DNA of 64,000 nucleotides from WHSW01 sp033856255 (lineage in GTDB: Bacteria; Actinomycetota; Thermoleophilia; Solirubrobacterales; 70-9), in the NCBI GenBank assembly GCA_033856255.1, contig JAWVFH010000010.1, positions 19,691 to 83,690 of the forward strand. The letters are read 5' to 3'. Below the pieces are notes generated by a model. It made no database searches. It saw only the letters and a program-made list of their open reading frames with translations, and was not told the DNA's origin. Numbering within the stretch: position 1 is the first letter of the stretch; the number at the start of each line of letters is the position of its first letter. A program made the position numbers and the translations under genes. Below, one piece after another: positions 26,063-35,401 of this stretch.

Positions 26063-26696
26063 CGAGTTGAGGGTTTTGATCGCCGACGACCACGGGATCG
26101 TGCGCTCGGGCCTGCGCATGCTGCTCGAGCAACAGGACGACATCGAGGTGATCGGCGAGGCCGCCGACGGTGCCGAGGCGCGCGACATCGCGATCCGCGA
26201 GCGCCCCGACCTGGCGATTCTCGACGTCAAGATGCCGAAGCTCACCGGCCTGCAGGCGACCCGCGAGATCCGCGAGCAGGCGCCGGACGTCGACGTCCTC
26301 ATCCTCTCGATGTACGACGACGAGACCTACCTGTTCGAGGCGCTGAAGGCGGGCGCCTCGGGCTACGTGCTGAAGACGCAGGCCGACGTCGACCTGCTGG
26401 GCGCGGTGCGCGCGGTCGAGCGCGGCGAGCCCTTCCTGACCCCGGACGCGCAGCGGGCGCTGATCAAGGACGTCCTCGGCCAGGGCGCCGGCCGCACCGA
26501 CGAGCTCACTCCCCGCGAGGAGGAGGTCGTGAAGCTGGTCGCCGAGGCGCACACCAACAAGGAGATCGCCGAGATCCTCCACCTCTCCGAGAAGACGGTC
26601 GAGAACCATCGCTCGAACGCGATGCGCAAGCTCGGGATGCGCGACCGGGTGGAACTTGTGCGCTACGCGATCCGCAGAGGCCTGATCGAGCCGTAG
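26040..26696 (+). CDS. NarL/FixJ-family response regulator
   Basis: 218 residues from ATG 26040; a GTG one codon earlier is possible. Receiver domain with acidic pair Asp16-Asp17, phospho-acceptor Asp62 in AILDVKMPKLTG, the switch Ser/Thr in LILSMYDDETY and Lys in YVLKTQAD. A LuxR-type helix-turn-helix follows (LTPREEEVVKLVAEAHTNKEIAEIL, then KTVENHRSNAMRKLG). Partner of the kinase just upstream; targets unknown. Confidence 0.94.
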   Translation: MTPKVRNDELRVLIADDHGIVRSGLRMLLEQQDDIEVIGEAADGAEARDIAIRERPDLAILDVKMPKLTGLQATREIREQAPDVDVLILSMYDDETYLFEALKAGASGYVLKTQADVDLLGAVRAVERGEPFLTPDAQRALIKDVLGQGAGRTDELTPREEEVVKLVAEAHTNKEIAEILHLSEKTVENHRSNAMRKLGMRDRVELVRYAIRRGLIEP

Positions 26697-26715
26697 CGTT
26701 TTCCGACCGCGCCGC

Positions 26716-26721
26716 TAGGAT
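26716..26721 (+). promoter_or_regulatory. -10 element TAGGAT for the rrf2-suf operon
   Basis: TAGGAT ends seven bases before GTG 26729, the spacing expected for a leaderless transcript of the Rrf2 regulator gene. Confidence 0.45.
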
Positions 26722-26728
26722 TTGAGGC

Positions 26729-27220
26729 GTGCTGTTCTCGACCAAGGCGGAATACGGCGTACGGCTGATGGTGGAGCTCGGCCGCCGGGCCGGCGAGGTC
26801 CTGCCCGCGGACGCCGAGCCCGTCGCGCTCGCCGCGGTGGCGGAGGCGGAGCTGCTGCCCCTCTCCTACCTCGAGCACCTGGTCGCGAAGCTGCGCCAGG
26901 CCGGCCTCGTGACCTCCGTCCGCGGCGCTCACGGCGGCTACCGGCTGGCGAAGGCGCCGAGCGAGATCGCGATGCTCGAGGTGGTCGAGGCGCTGGAGGG
27001 ACCGATCGCGCCGATGGAATGCTTTCATGCCGACCGCGAAGGCCGGGTGCTGTGCTCGCACGAGGTGGACGCCGGCGCCTGCGCGACGAAGCTGCTCTGG
27101 ACCCGCGTCCACGGCGGCGTCACCCGGGCGCTGACGAGCACGACGCTCGCCGACCTGGTCGAGTTCGCCGGCCCGTCGTCGGCGGAGGCGGCGGAGGCGG
27201 TCGCCACCCCGGCCGCCTGA
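26729..27220 (+). CDS. Rrf2-family transcriptional regulator, likely Fe-S sensing
   Basis: 163 residues. The winged-helix domain starts MLFSTKAEYGVRLMVELG and has SYLEHLVAKLRQAGLVTSVRGAHGGYRLAK, the family signature. Three cysteines follow (MECFHADREGRVLCSHEVDAGACA; about C-x10-C-x8-C), the arrangement that binds an iron-sulfur cluster in IscR/SufR relatives. As first gene before sufC it most likely controls the SUF locus according to Fe-S status. The C-terminus is Ala-rich and disordered. Confidence 0.9.
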   Translation: MLFSTKAEYGVRLMVELGRRAGEVLPADAEPVALAAVAEAELLPLSYLEHLVAKLRQAGLVTSVRGAHGGYRLAKAPSEIAMLEVVEALEGPIAPMECFHADREGRVLCSHEVDAGACATKLLWTRVHGGVTRALTSTTLADLVEFAGPSSAEAAEAVATPAA

Positions 27221-27261
27221 GCGCCGGCGGCGAAAACTTTCAACCGACAACCAGGAGACAC

Positions 27262-28022
<761 letters not shown>

Positions 28023-28026
<4 letters not shown>

Positions 28027-29267
28027 GCGCGACGGCCGCGGCCTACCCGCTCGAGAAGGTCCGGGAGGCGTTCCCGGCGCTCGAGCGCGAGGTCGGCGGC
28101 AAGCCGGTCGCCTACCTCGACTCCGGCGCCAGCGCCCAGCGCGTCCTCGCCTCGATCCAGGCCGTCGACCGCTACGAGCGCCGCCACCACTCGAACGTCC
28201 ACCGGGGCACGCACACGCTCTCGGAGGAGGCGACGGCCGCCTACGAGGGCGCGCGGGCCACGGTCGCCGACCACATCGGCGCCGCCGACCGTCGCGAGGT
28301 GATCTTCGTCCGCAACGCGACCGAGGCGATCAACCTCGTCGCCCGCGCCTGGGGCGATGCCAACGTCGGCGCCGGCGACCGAATCGTGCTGACGGAGATG
28401 GAGCACCACTCCAACATCGTCCCCTGGCAGCAGCTCGCCGAGCGGGCCGGCGCCGAGATCGACTGGGTGCCGGTCGGCGACGACGGCCTCCTCGACCTCG
28501 ACGCCTACGCGACGCTGCTCGAGCGGGGGCCGAAGCTGGTCGCCGTAGCGCACGTGTCCAACGTGCTCGGGACCGAGAACCCGCTGGCCGAGATCTCCCG
28601 GCTCGCCCACGAGGCCGGCGCCCTGGTGCTCGCCGACGGCGCCCAAGCGGCGCCGAAGCTGGCCGTCGAGATGGCGTCGCTGGGAATCGACTTCTACGCC
28701 CTCACCGGGCACAAGGCCTATGCGCCGACCGGGATCGGCGCGCTCTGGGCCCGCCTCGACCTGCTGCGCGAGATGCCGCCGTTCATGGGCGGGGGCTCGA
28801 TGATCCGCAAGGTGACGAAGGCGAAGACGACCTGGGCCGACCCGCCGGCCCGCTTCGAGGCGGGCACCCCCGCGATCGCCCAGGCGATCGGCCTCGCGGC
28901 CGCCTTCCGCTGGCTCGACGGGCTCGGGATGGACGCGGCCACCGCCCACGAACGCGAGATCGCCGCCTACACGCTCGAGCGCCTCGAGGATGTCCCCGGC
29001 CTGCGCGTCTTCGGCCCTCCCCCCTCGCCGGAGCGCCTCGGGCCGGTCTCCTTCGAGCTCGACGGCATCCACGGCCATGATGTCGCCGAGATCCTCGACC
29101 GCCACGGGGTCGCCGTCCGCGCCGGCCACCACTGCGCCCAGCCGCTGATGGACCGGCTCGGCGTCGCCGCCACCGCGCGAGCGAGCTTCGGCGTCTACAC
29201 GACCCGCGAGGAGATCGACCGCCTGGTCGAGGCCCTGCTCGACGCCCGCCGGGTCTTCGACCTCTGA
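28023..29267 (+). CDS. sufS: SufS-type cysteine desulfurase
   Basis: 414 residues, PLP enzyme taking sulfur from cysteine for Fe-S assembly. PLP lysine Lys231 in TGHKAYAPTG, catalytic Cys371 in RAGHHCAQPLM, EMEHHSNIVPW and HVSNVLGTENP are all present; the short catalytic loop fits group II (SufS). ATGA overlap with sufC. SufU, its sulfur acceptor in Gram-positives, is two genes downstream. Confidence 0.95.
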
Positions 29268-29269
29268 CG

Positions 29270-29869
29270 ATGCCACGGACGCTGCTCACCGTCGACGAAT
29301 CCGAGCTCGGCCTCAGCTGGGTGCTCGACGAGCCGATGCAGCGCGCCTGCCATGCGATCCTCGCCGGCGGCAAGGTCTGGTTCGTCGACCCGATCGAGGT
29401 CGACGAGATCGTCGATCGCGGCGCCGCGCTCGGAGCCCCGGCGGGGGTGCTGCAGCTGCTCGATCGGCACAACCGCGACTGCGCCGCGGTCGCCGAGCGC
29501 CTCGGGATCGAGCACCTGCGCGTCCCCGACGAGGTTCCTGGATCGCCGTTTGAGGCGATCCCCGCCGTCCGGCTGCCGGGCTGGAAGGAGACGGCGCTGT
29601 GGTGGCCCGCGACCGAGTCGCTGGTCGTCGCGGAGATCGTCGGCACCAACTCGGTCTTCAACGCCGGCTCGGGCGGCGTCGGCATGCACCCGATGCTGCG
29701 GGCGTGGCCGCCGAAATCGATCCGCGGATACGAGCCCGCCCACCTGTTCGTCGGCCACGGTGCCCCGGTGCACGGGGCGGACGCCGCCGCCGGGCTCGAG
29801 CGCGCCTACGGGCGCTCGCGCCGCGACATCCCCAAGGCCCTGATCAACCTGCCGGGAGCGAGCCGCTAG
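29270..29869 (+). CDS. Uncharacterised protein of possible metallo-beta-lactamase-like fold
   Basis: 199 residues, two bases after sufS. The pattern GGKVWFVDPIEVDEI, VLQLLDRHNRDCAAVAERLG, TESLVVAEIVGTNSVF and AHLFVGHGAPVHG follows the strand order of metallo-beta-lactamase folds (a His/Asp-containing turn in the middle, GHG near the end). The HxHxDH zinc motif is reduced to RHNRD, so catalysis is doubtful. Its place between sufS and sufU suggests a link with Fe-S or thiol metabolism, but this is inference. Confidence 0.5.
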   Translation: MPRTLLTVDESELGLSWVLDEPMQRACHAILAGGKVWFVDPIEVDEIVDRGAALGAPAGVLQLLDRHNRDCAAVAERLGIEHLRVPDEVPGSPFEAIPAVRLPGWKETALWWPATESLVVAEIVGTNSVFNAGSGGVGMHPMLRAWPPKSIRGYEPAHLFVGHGAPVHGADAAAGLERAYGRSRRDIPKALINLPGASR

Positions 29870-29876
29870 AGGCGGC

Positions 29877-29882
29877 TAGCCT
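29877..29882 (+). promoter_or_regulatory. -10 element TAGCCT for sufU
   Basis: TAGCCT ends six bases before ATG 29889, so sufU may also have its own leaderless promoter inside the operon. Confidence 0.4.
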
Positions 29883-29888
29883 CAAACC

Positions 29889-30320
29889 ATGGACGACCTC
29901 TACCGCGAGAACATCCTCGACCACTACAAGCGCCCGCGCCACTTCGGGCGCCCGGACGAGTTCGATCTCGAGTTCTCCGACACCAACCCGCTCTGCGGCG
30001 ACGAGCAGCACGTGTTCATCGTCCTCGGCGAGGACGGCCTGGTCGAGGAGGTCACCTTCGAGGGCAGGGGCTGCGCGATCTCGACCGCGGCAACCTCGAT
30101 GCTGACCGAGGAGCTGGCGGGCAAGACGCGCGAGGAGCTGCTGCGCCTCGACAAGGAGTACGTCCTCGATCTGCTCGGGATCGAGATCTCGGCGACGCGG
30201 ATGAAGTGCGCGCTGCTCGGCCTCAAGGTGGTCAAGTCGGCCGCCCTCGGCAACGCGGCCGACTGGGACGACGAGGGCGACCTGCCCGCCGACCCGGCCG
30301 CCGAGCGCGAGCGGATCTAG
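29889..30320 (+). CDS. sufU: SufU, zinc-dependent sulfur acceptor
   Basis: 143 residues. IscU-like fold with Cys36 in NPLCGDE (followed by Asp38), Cys62 in GRGCAIS and Cys107 in RMKCALL: the three cysteines and aspartate that bind zinc in SufU and take the sulfane from SufS. It lacks the HscA-binding LPPVK motif, so it is SufU rather than scaffold IscU. Confidence 0.93.
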   Translation: MDDLYRENILDHYKRPRHFGRPDEFDLEFSDTNPLCGDEQHVFIVLGEDGLVEEVTFEGRGCAISTAATSMLTEELAGKTREELLRLDKEYVLDLLGIEISATRMKCALLGLKVVKSAALGNAADWDDEGDLPADPAAERERI

Positions 30321-30341
30321 GCCCCTCCGCGCGCGCTGGCG

Positions 30342-30347
30342 TAGGCT
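30342..30347 (+). promoter_or_regulatory. -10 element TAGGCT for glycosidase paralogue 5
   Basis: TAGGCT ends six bases before ATG 30354. It gives the glycosidase its own leaderless promoter, separate from the suf genes. Confidence 0.45.
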
Positions 30348-30353
30348 CGTCCG

Positions 30354-31454
30354 ATGAGGGGAAGCGCCCTCGCGATCGCGGCGGTGACCGCGCTGCTCGG
30401 GTGCGCGGCGCCGGCGGGCGCCTCGGGGGCGCCGCCGCGCCAGTTCTACGGCGTGGTCTCGCAGAGCAAGCTCCACCGCGACGACCTGGCGCGGATGGCC
30501 AAGGGGAACGTCGGGACCCTACGCGTGACGCTGTCCTGGAGCGCGGTCGACCCGAGCCCGGTTTTCGACTACGACTGGTCCGCCTTCGACGACACGGTCG
30601 CCGAGGCGGCGCGGCGCGGGATCGAGGTCCTGCCGGCGGTCTTCACCGTGCCCGGATGGGTCTCGGCGCTCGAGCGCTGCGAGGCGGGAGCCGAATGCGG
30701 GATCACCCCTCCGCACACCGCGGCAGGGCTCGCCGCCTGGCGCACCTTCCTCGGCGATGCCGCCCGCCGGTACGGCCCGGGCGGCGTTTTCTGGCTCCTG
30801 CACCCGGAGCTGCCGGACGAGCCGATCGAGACCTGGCAGATCTGGAACGAGGAGAACGACCCGGGCTTCTTCGCCCCGGCTCCCGACGTCGGCCGCTACG
30901 CGGCGCTGCTGAGCGCCGCTTCGGAGGCGATCCGCGGCGTCGACGCGAGCGCCGAGATCCTCCTCGGCGGCATGTGCTGCTACCCGCTGCACGGCCGCGA
31001 CGGGGGGATCAGGACAACGGACTTCCTGCGCTCGCTGTACGAGTACCCCGGGATCGACGCGGACTTCGACGGGATCGCGATCCACCCCTACGCGGCCCGG
31101 CTCGGCGGGGTACGGCGTCAGGTCGAAAGCGTCGTCCGGCTGGTCGGCGGCGCGCTGGGCGACACCGAGGCCGGGATCTGGATCACGGAGGTCGGCTGGG
31201 CGTCGGGCGGCGCGCACAACCGCCTCAACCGCGGCCCCCGGGGCCAGGCACGGCGGTTGGCGCAGGCGTTTCGCTACTTCACCAGGCAGCGGGCGCGGCT
31301 CGGCATCCGGGCCGTCCTCTGGTACGCATGGCGCGACGTGCCGCAGGCGATCAGCCCCTGCCTGTGGTGCCCGGACTCGGGCCTCTTCCATGCCGCGGCG
31401 CTGGTCCCGAAGCCCGCCTGGTCCTCGTTCGTCCGCTTCACCGGCGGCCGGTGA
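30354..31454 (+). CDS. Secreted GH-A clan glycosidase, PslG-like, paralogue 5
   Basis: 366 residues, clearly of the same family as the four copies at 16.7-21.4 kb. FYGVVSQ start, acid/base Glu166 (WNEEN), nucleophile Glu279 (ITEVGW), IAIHPYA near 243, Cys109/Cys115 pair, CLWC near the end and FTGGR tail. The signal peptide ends ALLGCAAP, possibly a weak lipobox. It sits alone between the two halves of the SUF locus and looks like a dispersed duplicate. Intact active site. Confidence 0.78.
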   Translation: MRGSALAIAAVTALLGCAAPAGASGAPPRQFYGVVSQSKLHRDDLARMAKGNVGTLRVTLSWSAVDPSPVFDYDWSAFDDTVAEAARRGIEVLPAVFTVPGWVSALERCEAGAECGITPPHTAAGLAAWRTFLGDAARRYGPGGVFWLLHPELPDEPIETWQIWNEENDPGFFAPAPDVGRYAALLSAASEAIRGVDASAEILLGGMCCYPLHGRDGGIRTTDFLRSLYEYPGIDADFDGIAIHPYAARLGGVRRQVESVVRLVGGALGDTEAGIWITEVGWASGGAHNRLNRGPRGQARRLAQAFRYFTRQRARLGIRAVLWYAWRDVPQAISPCLWCPDSGLFHAAALVPKPAWSSFVRFTGGR

Positions 31455-31457
31455 GGC

Positions 31458-31850
31458 TCAGTCGACGGCGATCACCTTCGACTTGTCCCGCACGCACTCG
31501 TAGATCGTCCCGGCGGTGCCCTGGACGACCTTCGGGGCGACCGCGTAGTACGCACCCGAGGTGAGCTTGTCGAACGGCACGGCCCACTTGCCGTCGTTGT
31601 CGGCGTGATCGAGGCCGAGCAGCTTGTGACCGCCGCTGCGCTTCTGCTTGAACATCTTCACCTTGCGGTCCTCGACGCAGTTCTCGTTGTTGGCCTTGAC
31701 CCGGCCGTGGAAGGCGGGAGCGTGGTTGCGCAGCTGCACCTGGGTCTCGATCTGGACCGTCTCGCCCTGGGCGAAGGCGGCCGCGGCGGTGCCGAGGACG
31801 ATCGCGCAGGCGGCGGCGAGGGCGAGTCGGAGCGTGGCGGGGGTGGTCAT
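31458..31850 (-). CDS. Secreted hypothetical protein
   Basis: 130 residues. A signal peptide (hydrophobic core ALAAACAIVLGTAAAAF, cut near AFA-Q) precedes a beta-rich domain with two cysteines (NENCVEDR and YECVRD) that could form a disulphide. KMFKQKRSGGHKLLG and GKWAVPF are reminiscent of small carboxypeptidase-regulatory or transthyretin-like domains. AGGAGG lies upstream. Function unknown. Its 3' end lies three bases from the convergent glycosidase. Confidence 0.6.
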   Translation of the reverse strand: MTTPATLRLALAAACAIVLGTAAAAFAQGETVQIETQVQLRNHAPAFHGRVKANNENCVEDRKVKMFKQKRSGGHKLLGLDHADNDGKWAVPFDKLTSGAYYAVAPKVVQGTAGTIYECVRDKSKVIAVD

Positions 31851-31894
31851 CGGGTCGTCCTCCTGGATCGGGTTGGCGGGCGAGCGCGAAGCTA

Positions 31895-32368
31895 TCAGAG
31901 CGCGGTGAGCTTGCCGCGCGCGTCAAGGGTCGTATTCGGGGACCCGGCGGCCAGCACCTGCAGCTCCGCGACCCGGGCGAGCTGGATCAGCGGCAGCGAG
32001 CTGATCGGCGCCCAGCTGCGCTGCTGAAGCACCTGACCGGCGGCGAACGGCTCCGGGTCGAGGGCGCGCGACGGGAAGACCACCGCGCACAGCCCGCCCT
32101 CGCCCGCGCCGACCTCGTCGCCGGCCTCGGTCAGGAAGGTGACCAGCGCGCCCGTGTAGAGGTGGAAGCTGAAGTTGTGGCGCCCGTAGGCGAGCGCCGC
32201 CTGGTCGGCGTTCCAGGCGTCGACGCAGCGCTCCGGGGCGGCGACCGAGCGCTGCTCCGAACCGCCGCCGGAGGAGATCGCGACGACGACGATCACGGCG
32301 GTCAGCCCGATCGCAGCCGCGATCGCGATCAGGATCCGACCGCGGGCATCGCCGGTGGCGTCTTCCAC
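31895..32368 (-). CDS. Membrane-anchored hypothetical protein
   Basis: 157 residues starting with GTG 32368. A short cytoplasmic start, one transmembrane helix (ILIAIAAAIGLTAVIVVVAIS), then an extracytoplasmic domain with two cysteines (ERCVDAWN and GLCAVVF). ERCVDAWN is reminiscent of small actinobacterial surface proteins. No known function. Divergent from the Rieske-sufBD operon. Confidence 0.55.
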   Translation of the reverse strand: MEDATGDARGRILIAIAAAIGLTAVIVVVAISSGGGSEQRSVAAPERCVDAWNADQAALAYGRHNFSFHLYTGALVTFLTEAGDEVGAGEGGLCAVVFPSRALDPEPFAAGQVLQQRSWAPISSLPLIQLARVAELQVLAAGSPNTTLDARGKLTAL

Positions 32369-32375
32369 GGCCGGG

Positions 32376-32381
32376 AACCTA
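32376..32381 (-). promoter_or_regulatory. -10 element TAGGTT for the anchored hypothetical protein
   Basis: TAGGTT on the minus strand ends seven bases before GTG 32368, leaderless spacing. It lies two bases from the TAAAAT of the opposite promoter, so the two polymerase sites would compete. Confidence 0.4.
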
Positions 32382-32383
32382 GC

Positions 32384-32389
32384 TAAAAT
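32384..32389 (+). promoter_or_regulatory. -10 element TAAAAT for the Rieske-sufBD operon
   Basis: TAAAAT is the most AT-rich hexamer in the gap. It would start a transcript near 32396 with AGGAG (32396-32400) ahead of GTG 32412. A regulator site such as Rrf2 may overlap but none is clear. Confidence 0.4.
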
Positions 32390-32411
32390 CCGACCAGGAG
32401 ACTAGGAATAA

Positions 32412-32735
32412 GTGACCACCGACACAACCATCGTCGTCTGCAAGCTCGCCGACCTGCCGGCGGGCGAGATGCGCCTGATCGACGCGGACGGGCGCAAGAT
32501 CGGCGTCTTCCACTGCGCCGACGGCGAGCTGTTCGCGATCGAGGATCGCTGCTCGCATGACGACGGCCCACTCGCCGAGGGAGAGTTCGACGCCGAGGCC
32601 TGTACCGTGGAGTGCCCACGGCATGGCTCGCTGTTCGACATCACCACGGGCAAGCCGCGCACCCTTCCCGCCTACCGGCCGGTCGACACCTTCGAGGTTC
32701 GCGTCGATGACGACGAAGTGAAGCTGGAGCTCTGA
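32412..32735 (+). CDS. Rieske-type [2Fe-2S] ferredoxin
   Basis: 107 residues. Rieske ligands Cys-x-His in DRCSHDDGPL and Cys-x2-His in ECPRHGSLFD are both present. Of the non-haem oxygenase ferredoxin type. Actinobacterial SUF operons often carry this gene; it could supply electrons during cluster assembly. Seven bases before sufB, so co-transcribed. Confidence 0.92.
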   Translation: MTTDTTIVVCKLADLPAGEMRLIDADGRKIGVFHCADGELFAIEDRCSHDDGPLAEGEFDAEACTVECPRHGSLFDITTGKPRTLPAYRPVDTFEVRVDDDEVKLEL

Positions 32736-32742
32736 TTCTCAG

Positions 32743-34215
32743 ATGACCACACCCCCCGAGACCGTTACCGCACCAGGCAGCACTTCCGGCAAGCAGCTGA
32801 CCGAGGCCGAGTCGGGCTTGAAGGACATCGGCTCCGACTACAAGGAGAAGTTCGGCTTCCACGACCCGGAGTCCGGCTATGCCTTCAAGTCGGAGAAGGG
32901 CCTCAGCCGCGAGCTGATCGAGGCGATCTCCGAGTACAAGAACGAGCCGCAGTGGATGCGCGACTTCCGGCTCAAGGCCTACGAGCACTACGAGAGCCGC
33001 CCGACCCCGCAATGGGGCGGCAACCTCAACCAGATCGACTTCGACGACATCCACTACTTCGTCCGCGCCTCGGAGAAGAGCGAGCGGAGCTGGGACGACG
33101 TTCCCGAGGACATCAAGAACACCTTCGACAAGCTCGGGATCCCCGAGGCCGAGCGGAAGTTCCTCTCGGGCGTGGGCGCTCAGTATGAGAGCGAATCCGT
33201 CTACCACCAGATCAACGAGAAGCTCGAGGCCCAGGGCGTGATCTTCACCGACATGGACACGGCGCTGCGCGAGCACGAGGACCTAGTCCGCGAGTACTGG
33301 GCGACGATCATCCCGCCGAACGACAACAAGCTCGCGGCGCTCAACTCCGCGGTCTGGTCGGGCGGCTCGTTCGTCTACGTCCCGGCCGGGGTCAAGGTCG
33401 AGATGCCGCTCCAGGCCTACTTCCGGATCAACACGGAGAACATGGGCCAGTTCGAGCGCACGCTGATCATCGCCGAGGACGGCGCCGACGTGCACTACAT
33501 CGAGGGCTGCACGGCGCCCGTTTACTCGAGCGACTCGCTGCACTCCGCCGTGGTCGAGATCTGCGCCAAGGCGAACTCGCGGGTCCGCTACACGACGGTG
33601 CAGAACTGGTCGCAGAACGTCTTCAACCTGGTCACCAAGCGCGCCGTCGCCCACGAGAACGCGACGATGGAGTGGGTCGACTGCAACCTGGGCTCGAAGC
33701 TGACGATGAAGTACCCGTCGATCTACCTGCTCGGCGAGCGGGCCCACGGCGAGATCCTCTCGATCGCCTTCGCCGGCAAGGGCCAGCATCAGGACGCCGG
33801 CGGCAAGATCATCCACGCGGCGCCGAAGACGACCTCTTCGATCTTCTCCAAGTCGATCTCCAAGGACGGCGGCCGGGCGACCTACCGCGGCCTGCTCGAG
33901 GTCGCGCAGGGAGCCACCGAGTCGAAGTCGAAGGTGGTCTGCGACGCCCTGCTGCTCGACGAGGACTCCCGCTCGGACACCTACCCGACGATCCGGATCG
34001 ACGAGTCCGACGCCAACGTCGGCCACGAGGCCTCGGTCTCGAAGGTCGGCGAGGAGATGCTCTTCTACCTCCAGGCCCACGGGCTGGACGAGGAGGAGGC
34101 ATCGAAGATGATCGTCAACGGCTTCATCGAGCCGATCGCCAAGGAGCTGCCGATGGAGTACTCGGTCGAGATGAACCGGCTGATCGAGCTGCAGATGGAA
34201 GGCTCCATTGGCTGA
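32743..34215 (+). CDS. sufB: SufB, Fe-S cluster scaffold subunit
   Basis: 490 residues. NENMGQFERTLIIAEDGADVHYIEGCTAP, NWSQNVFNLVTKRA, MKYPSIYLLGERAHGEILSIAFAGKGQHQDAGGK and the C-terminal HEASVSKVGEEMLFYLQAHGLDEEEA blocks are diagnostic of SufB. It forms the SufBC2D complex that assembles clusters in the cytoplasm. The end overlaps the TTG start of sufD by eight bases. Confidence 0.96.
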   Translation: MTTPPETVTAPGSTSGKQLTEAESGLKDIGSDYKEKFGFHDPESGYAFKSEKGLSRELIEAISEYKNEPQWMRDFRLKAYEHYESRPTPQWGGNLNQIDFDDIHYFVRASEKSERSWDDVPEDIKNTFDKLGIPEAERKFLSGVGAQYESESVYHQINEKLEAQGVIFTDMDTALREHEDLVREYWATIIPPNDNKLAALNSAVWSGGSFVYVPAGVKVEMPLQAYFRINTENMGQFERTLIIAEDGADVHYIEGCTAPVYSSDSLHSAVVEICAKANSRVRYTTVQNWSQNVFNLVTKRAVAHENATMEWVDCNLGSKLTMKYPSIYLLGERAHGEILSIAFAGKGQHQDAGGKIIHAAPKTTSSIFSKSISKDGGRATYRGLLEVAQGATESKSKVVCDALLLDEDSRSDTYPTIRIDESDANVGHEASVSKVGEEMLFYLQAHGLDEEEASKMIVNGFIEPIAKELPMEYSVEMNRLIELQMEGSIG

Positions 34216-35392
34216 CGGTGCCGCAGCGGCGCCTCAGCTCCAAGAACCGGACTGGCTGAGCGAGGCGCGCGACCGGGCCAAGGAGCTCGCGATCGACCTC
34301 GAGCTGCCGGACCCCAAGCGGAAGGGCTGGGAGTTCACCGACCTGCGCGGTCTCGAGTTCGACGGCTACAGCGAGGCGGTGGCGACCGTCGCCGGCCTCG
34401 AGCGGATCGAGGAGGACGGGGTGTTGGTGCTGCCGCTCGCCGAGGCCGCCGCCACCCACCCGGAGCTGGTTCGCGAGCGGCTCGGGACGATCGTCCCGGC
34501 GGCCGACGCCTTCACGGCCCGCAACGAGGCGCGCTGGCGCGACGGCCTGCTCGTCTACGTGCCCGCCGGTACGCGGCTGGAGGAGCCGATCAAGGTGACC
34601 GTCTCCGGTGCCGCCGGCGAGGAGATCGAATGGCGGGCGCTGATCGTGCTCGGCGAGGGCGCCGAGGCCGAGGTCTGGGAGCGCTACACATCCGAGGGCG
34701 AGGGGCTCTTCAACGGGGTCGTCGAGCTCGTCGTCGGCGATGCCGCCAACCTCCGCTACGTCTGCGTGCAGGAGCTCTCCACCGAGAGCTGGGCGTTCGC
34801 CACCCAGCGGGCCGAGATCGGCCGCGACGCCAACCTCGACTGGGTCGCCCTGGGCTTCGGCTCGGCGCACGGCAAGGTGCGGATGGAGACCAAGCTAGCC
34901 GGGCGCGGCTCGAGCGCCAAGGTCACAGGCGCCTACGCCGGCGACGGCGACCAGCACCTCGACTACGACACGACCCAGGAGCACGCCGCCGAGGACACGA
35001 ACTCCGACCTCGCCTTCAGGGGCGTGCTGACCGAGCGGGCGACCGCCGTCTGGCGCGGGATGATCCGCGTCGACAAGGGCGCGCAGCGCACCGATGCCTT
35101 TCAGGAGAGCCGGAATCTGCTGCTGTCGACCGATGCCCACGCCGACGCGATCCCGGGGCTCGAGATCGAGGCCGACGACGTCCGCTGCACCCACGCGGCG
35201 GCGGTCGCCCAGGTCGACCCCGAGCAGCTCTACTACCTGCGCTCGCACGGCCTCGCAGACTCGGAGGCCAAGCGCCTGGTGATCGAAGGCTTCCTCTCCG
35301 AGCTGGTCGAGCGCGCCCACGAAGGCCCGATCCGCGACGCCCTTCGCGACGAGCTCGAGGGCCGGCTCGAGCGCCTGCTCGAAGCCGCCTGA
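34208..35392 (+). CDS. sufD: SufD, Fe-S scaffold partner
   Basis: 394 residues starting with TTG 34208. SufB/D-type beta-helix core with RKGWEFTDLRGLEFDGY near the start, DYDTTQEHAAEDTNSDLAFRGVL and CTHAAAVAQVDPEQLYYLRSHGL near the end. The His in CTHAAA matches the conserved residue at the SufB-SufD interface. Last gene of this half-operon. Confidence 0.95.
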   Translation: MADGAAAAPQLQEPDWLSEARDRAKELAIDLELPDPKRKGWEFTDLRGLEFDGYSEAVATVAGLERIEEDGVLVLPLAEAAATHPELVRERLGTIVPAADAFTARNEARWRDGLLVYVPAGTRLEEPIKVTVSGAAGEEIEWRALIVLGEGAEAEVWERYTSEGEGLFNGVVELVVGDAANLRYVCVQELSTESWAFATQRAEIGRDANLDWVALGFGSAHGKVRMETKLAGRGSSAKVTGAYAGDGDQHLDYDTTQEHAAEDTNSDLAFRGVLTERATAVWRGMIRVDKGAQRTDAFQESRNLLLSTDAHADAIPGLEIEADDVRCTHAAAVAQVDPEQLYYLRSHGLADSEAKRLVIEGFLSELVERAHEGPIRDALRDELEGRLERLLEAA

Positions 35393-35401
35393 CGCGCCCG
35401 C

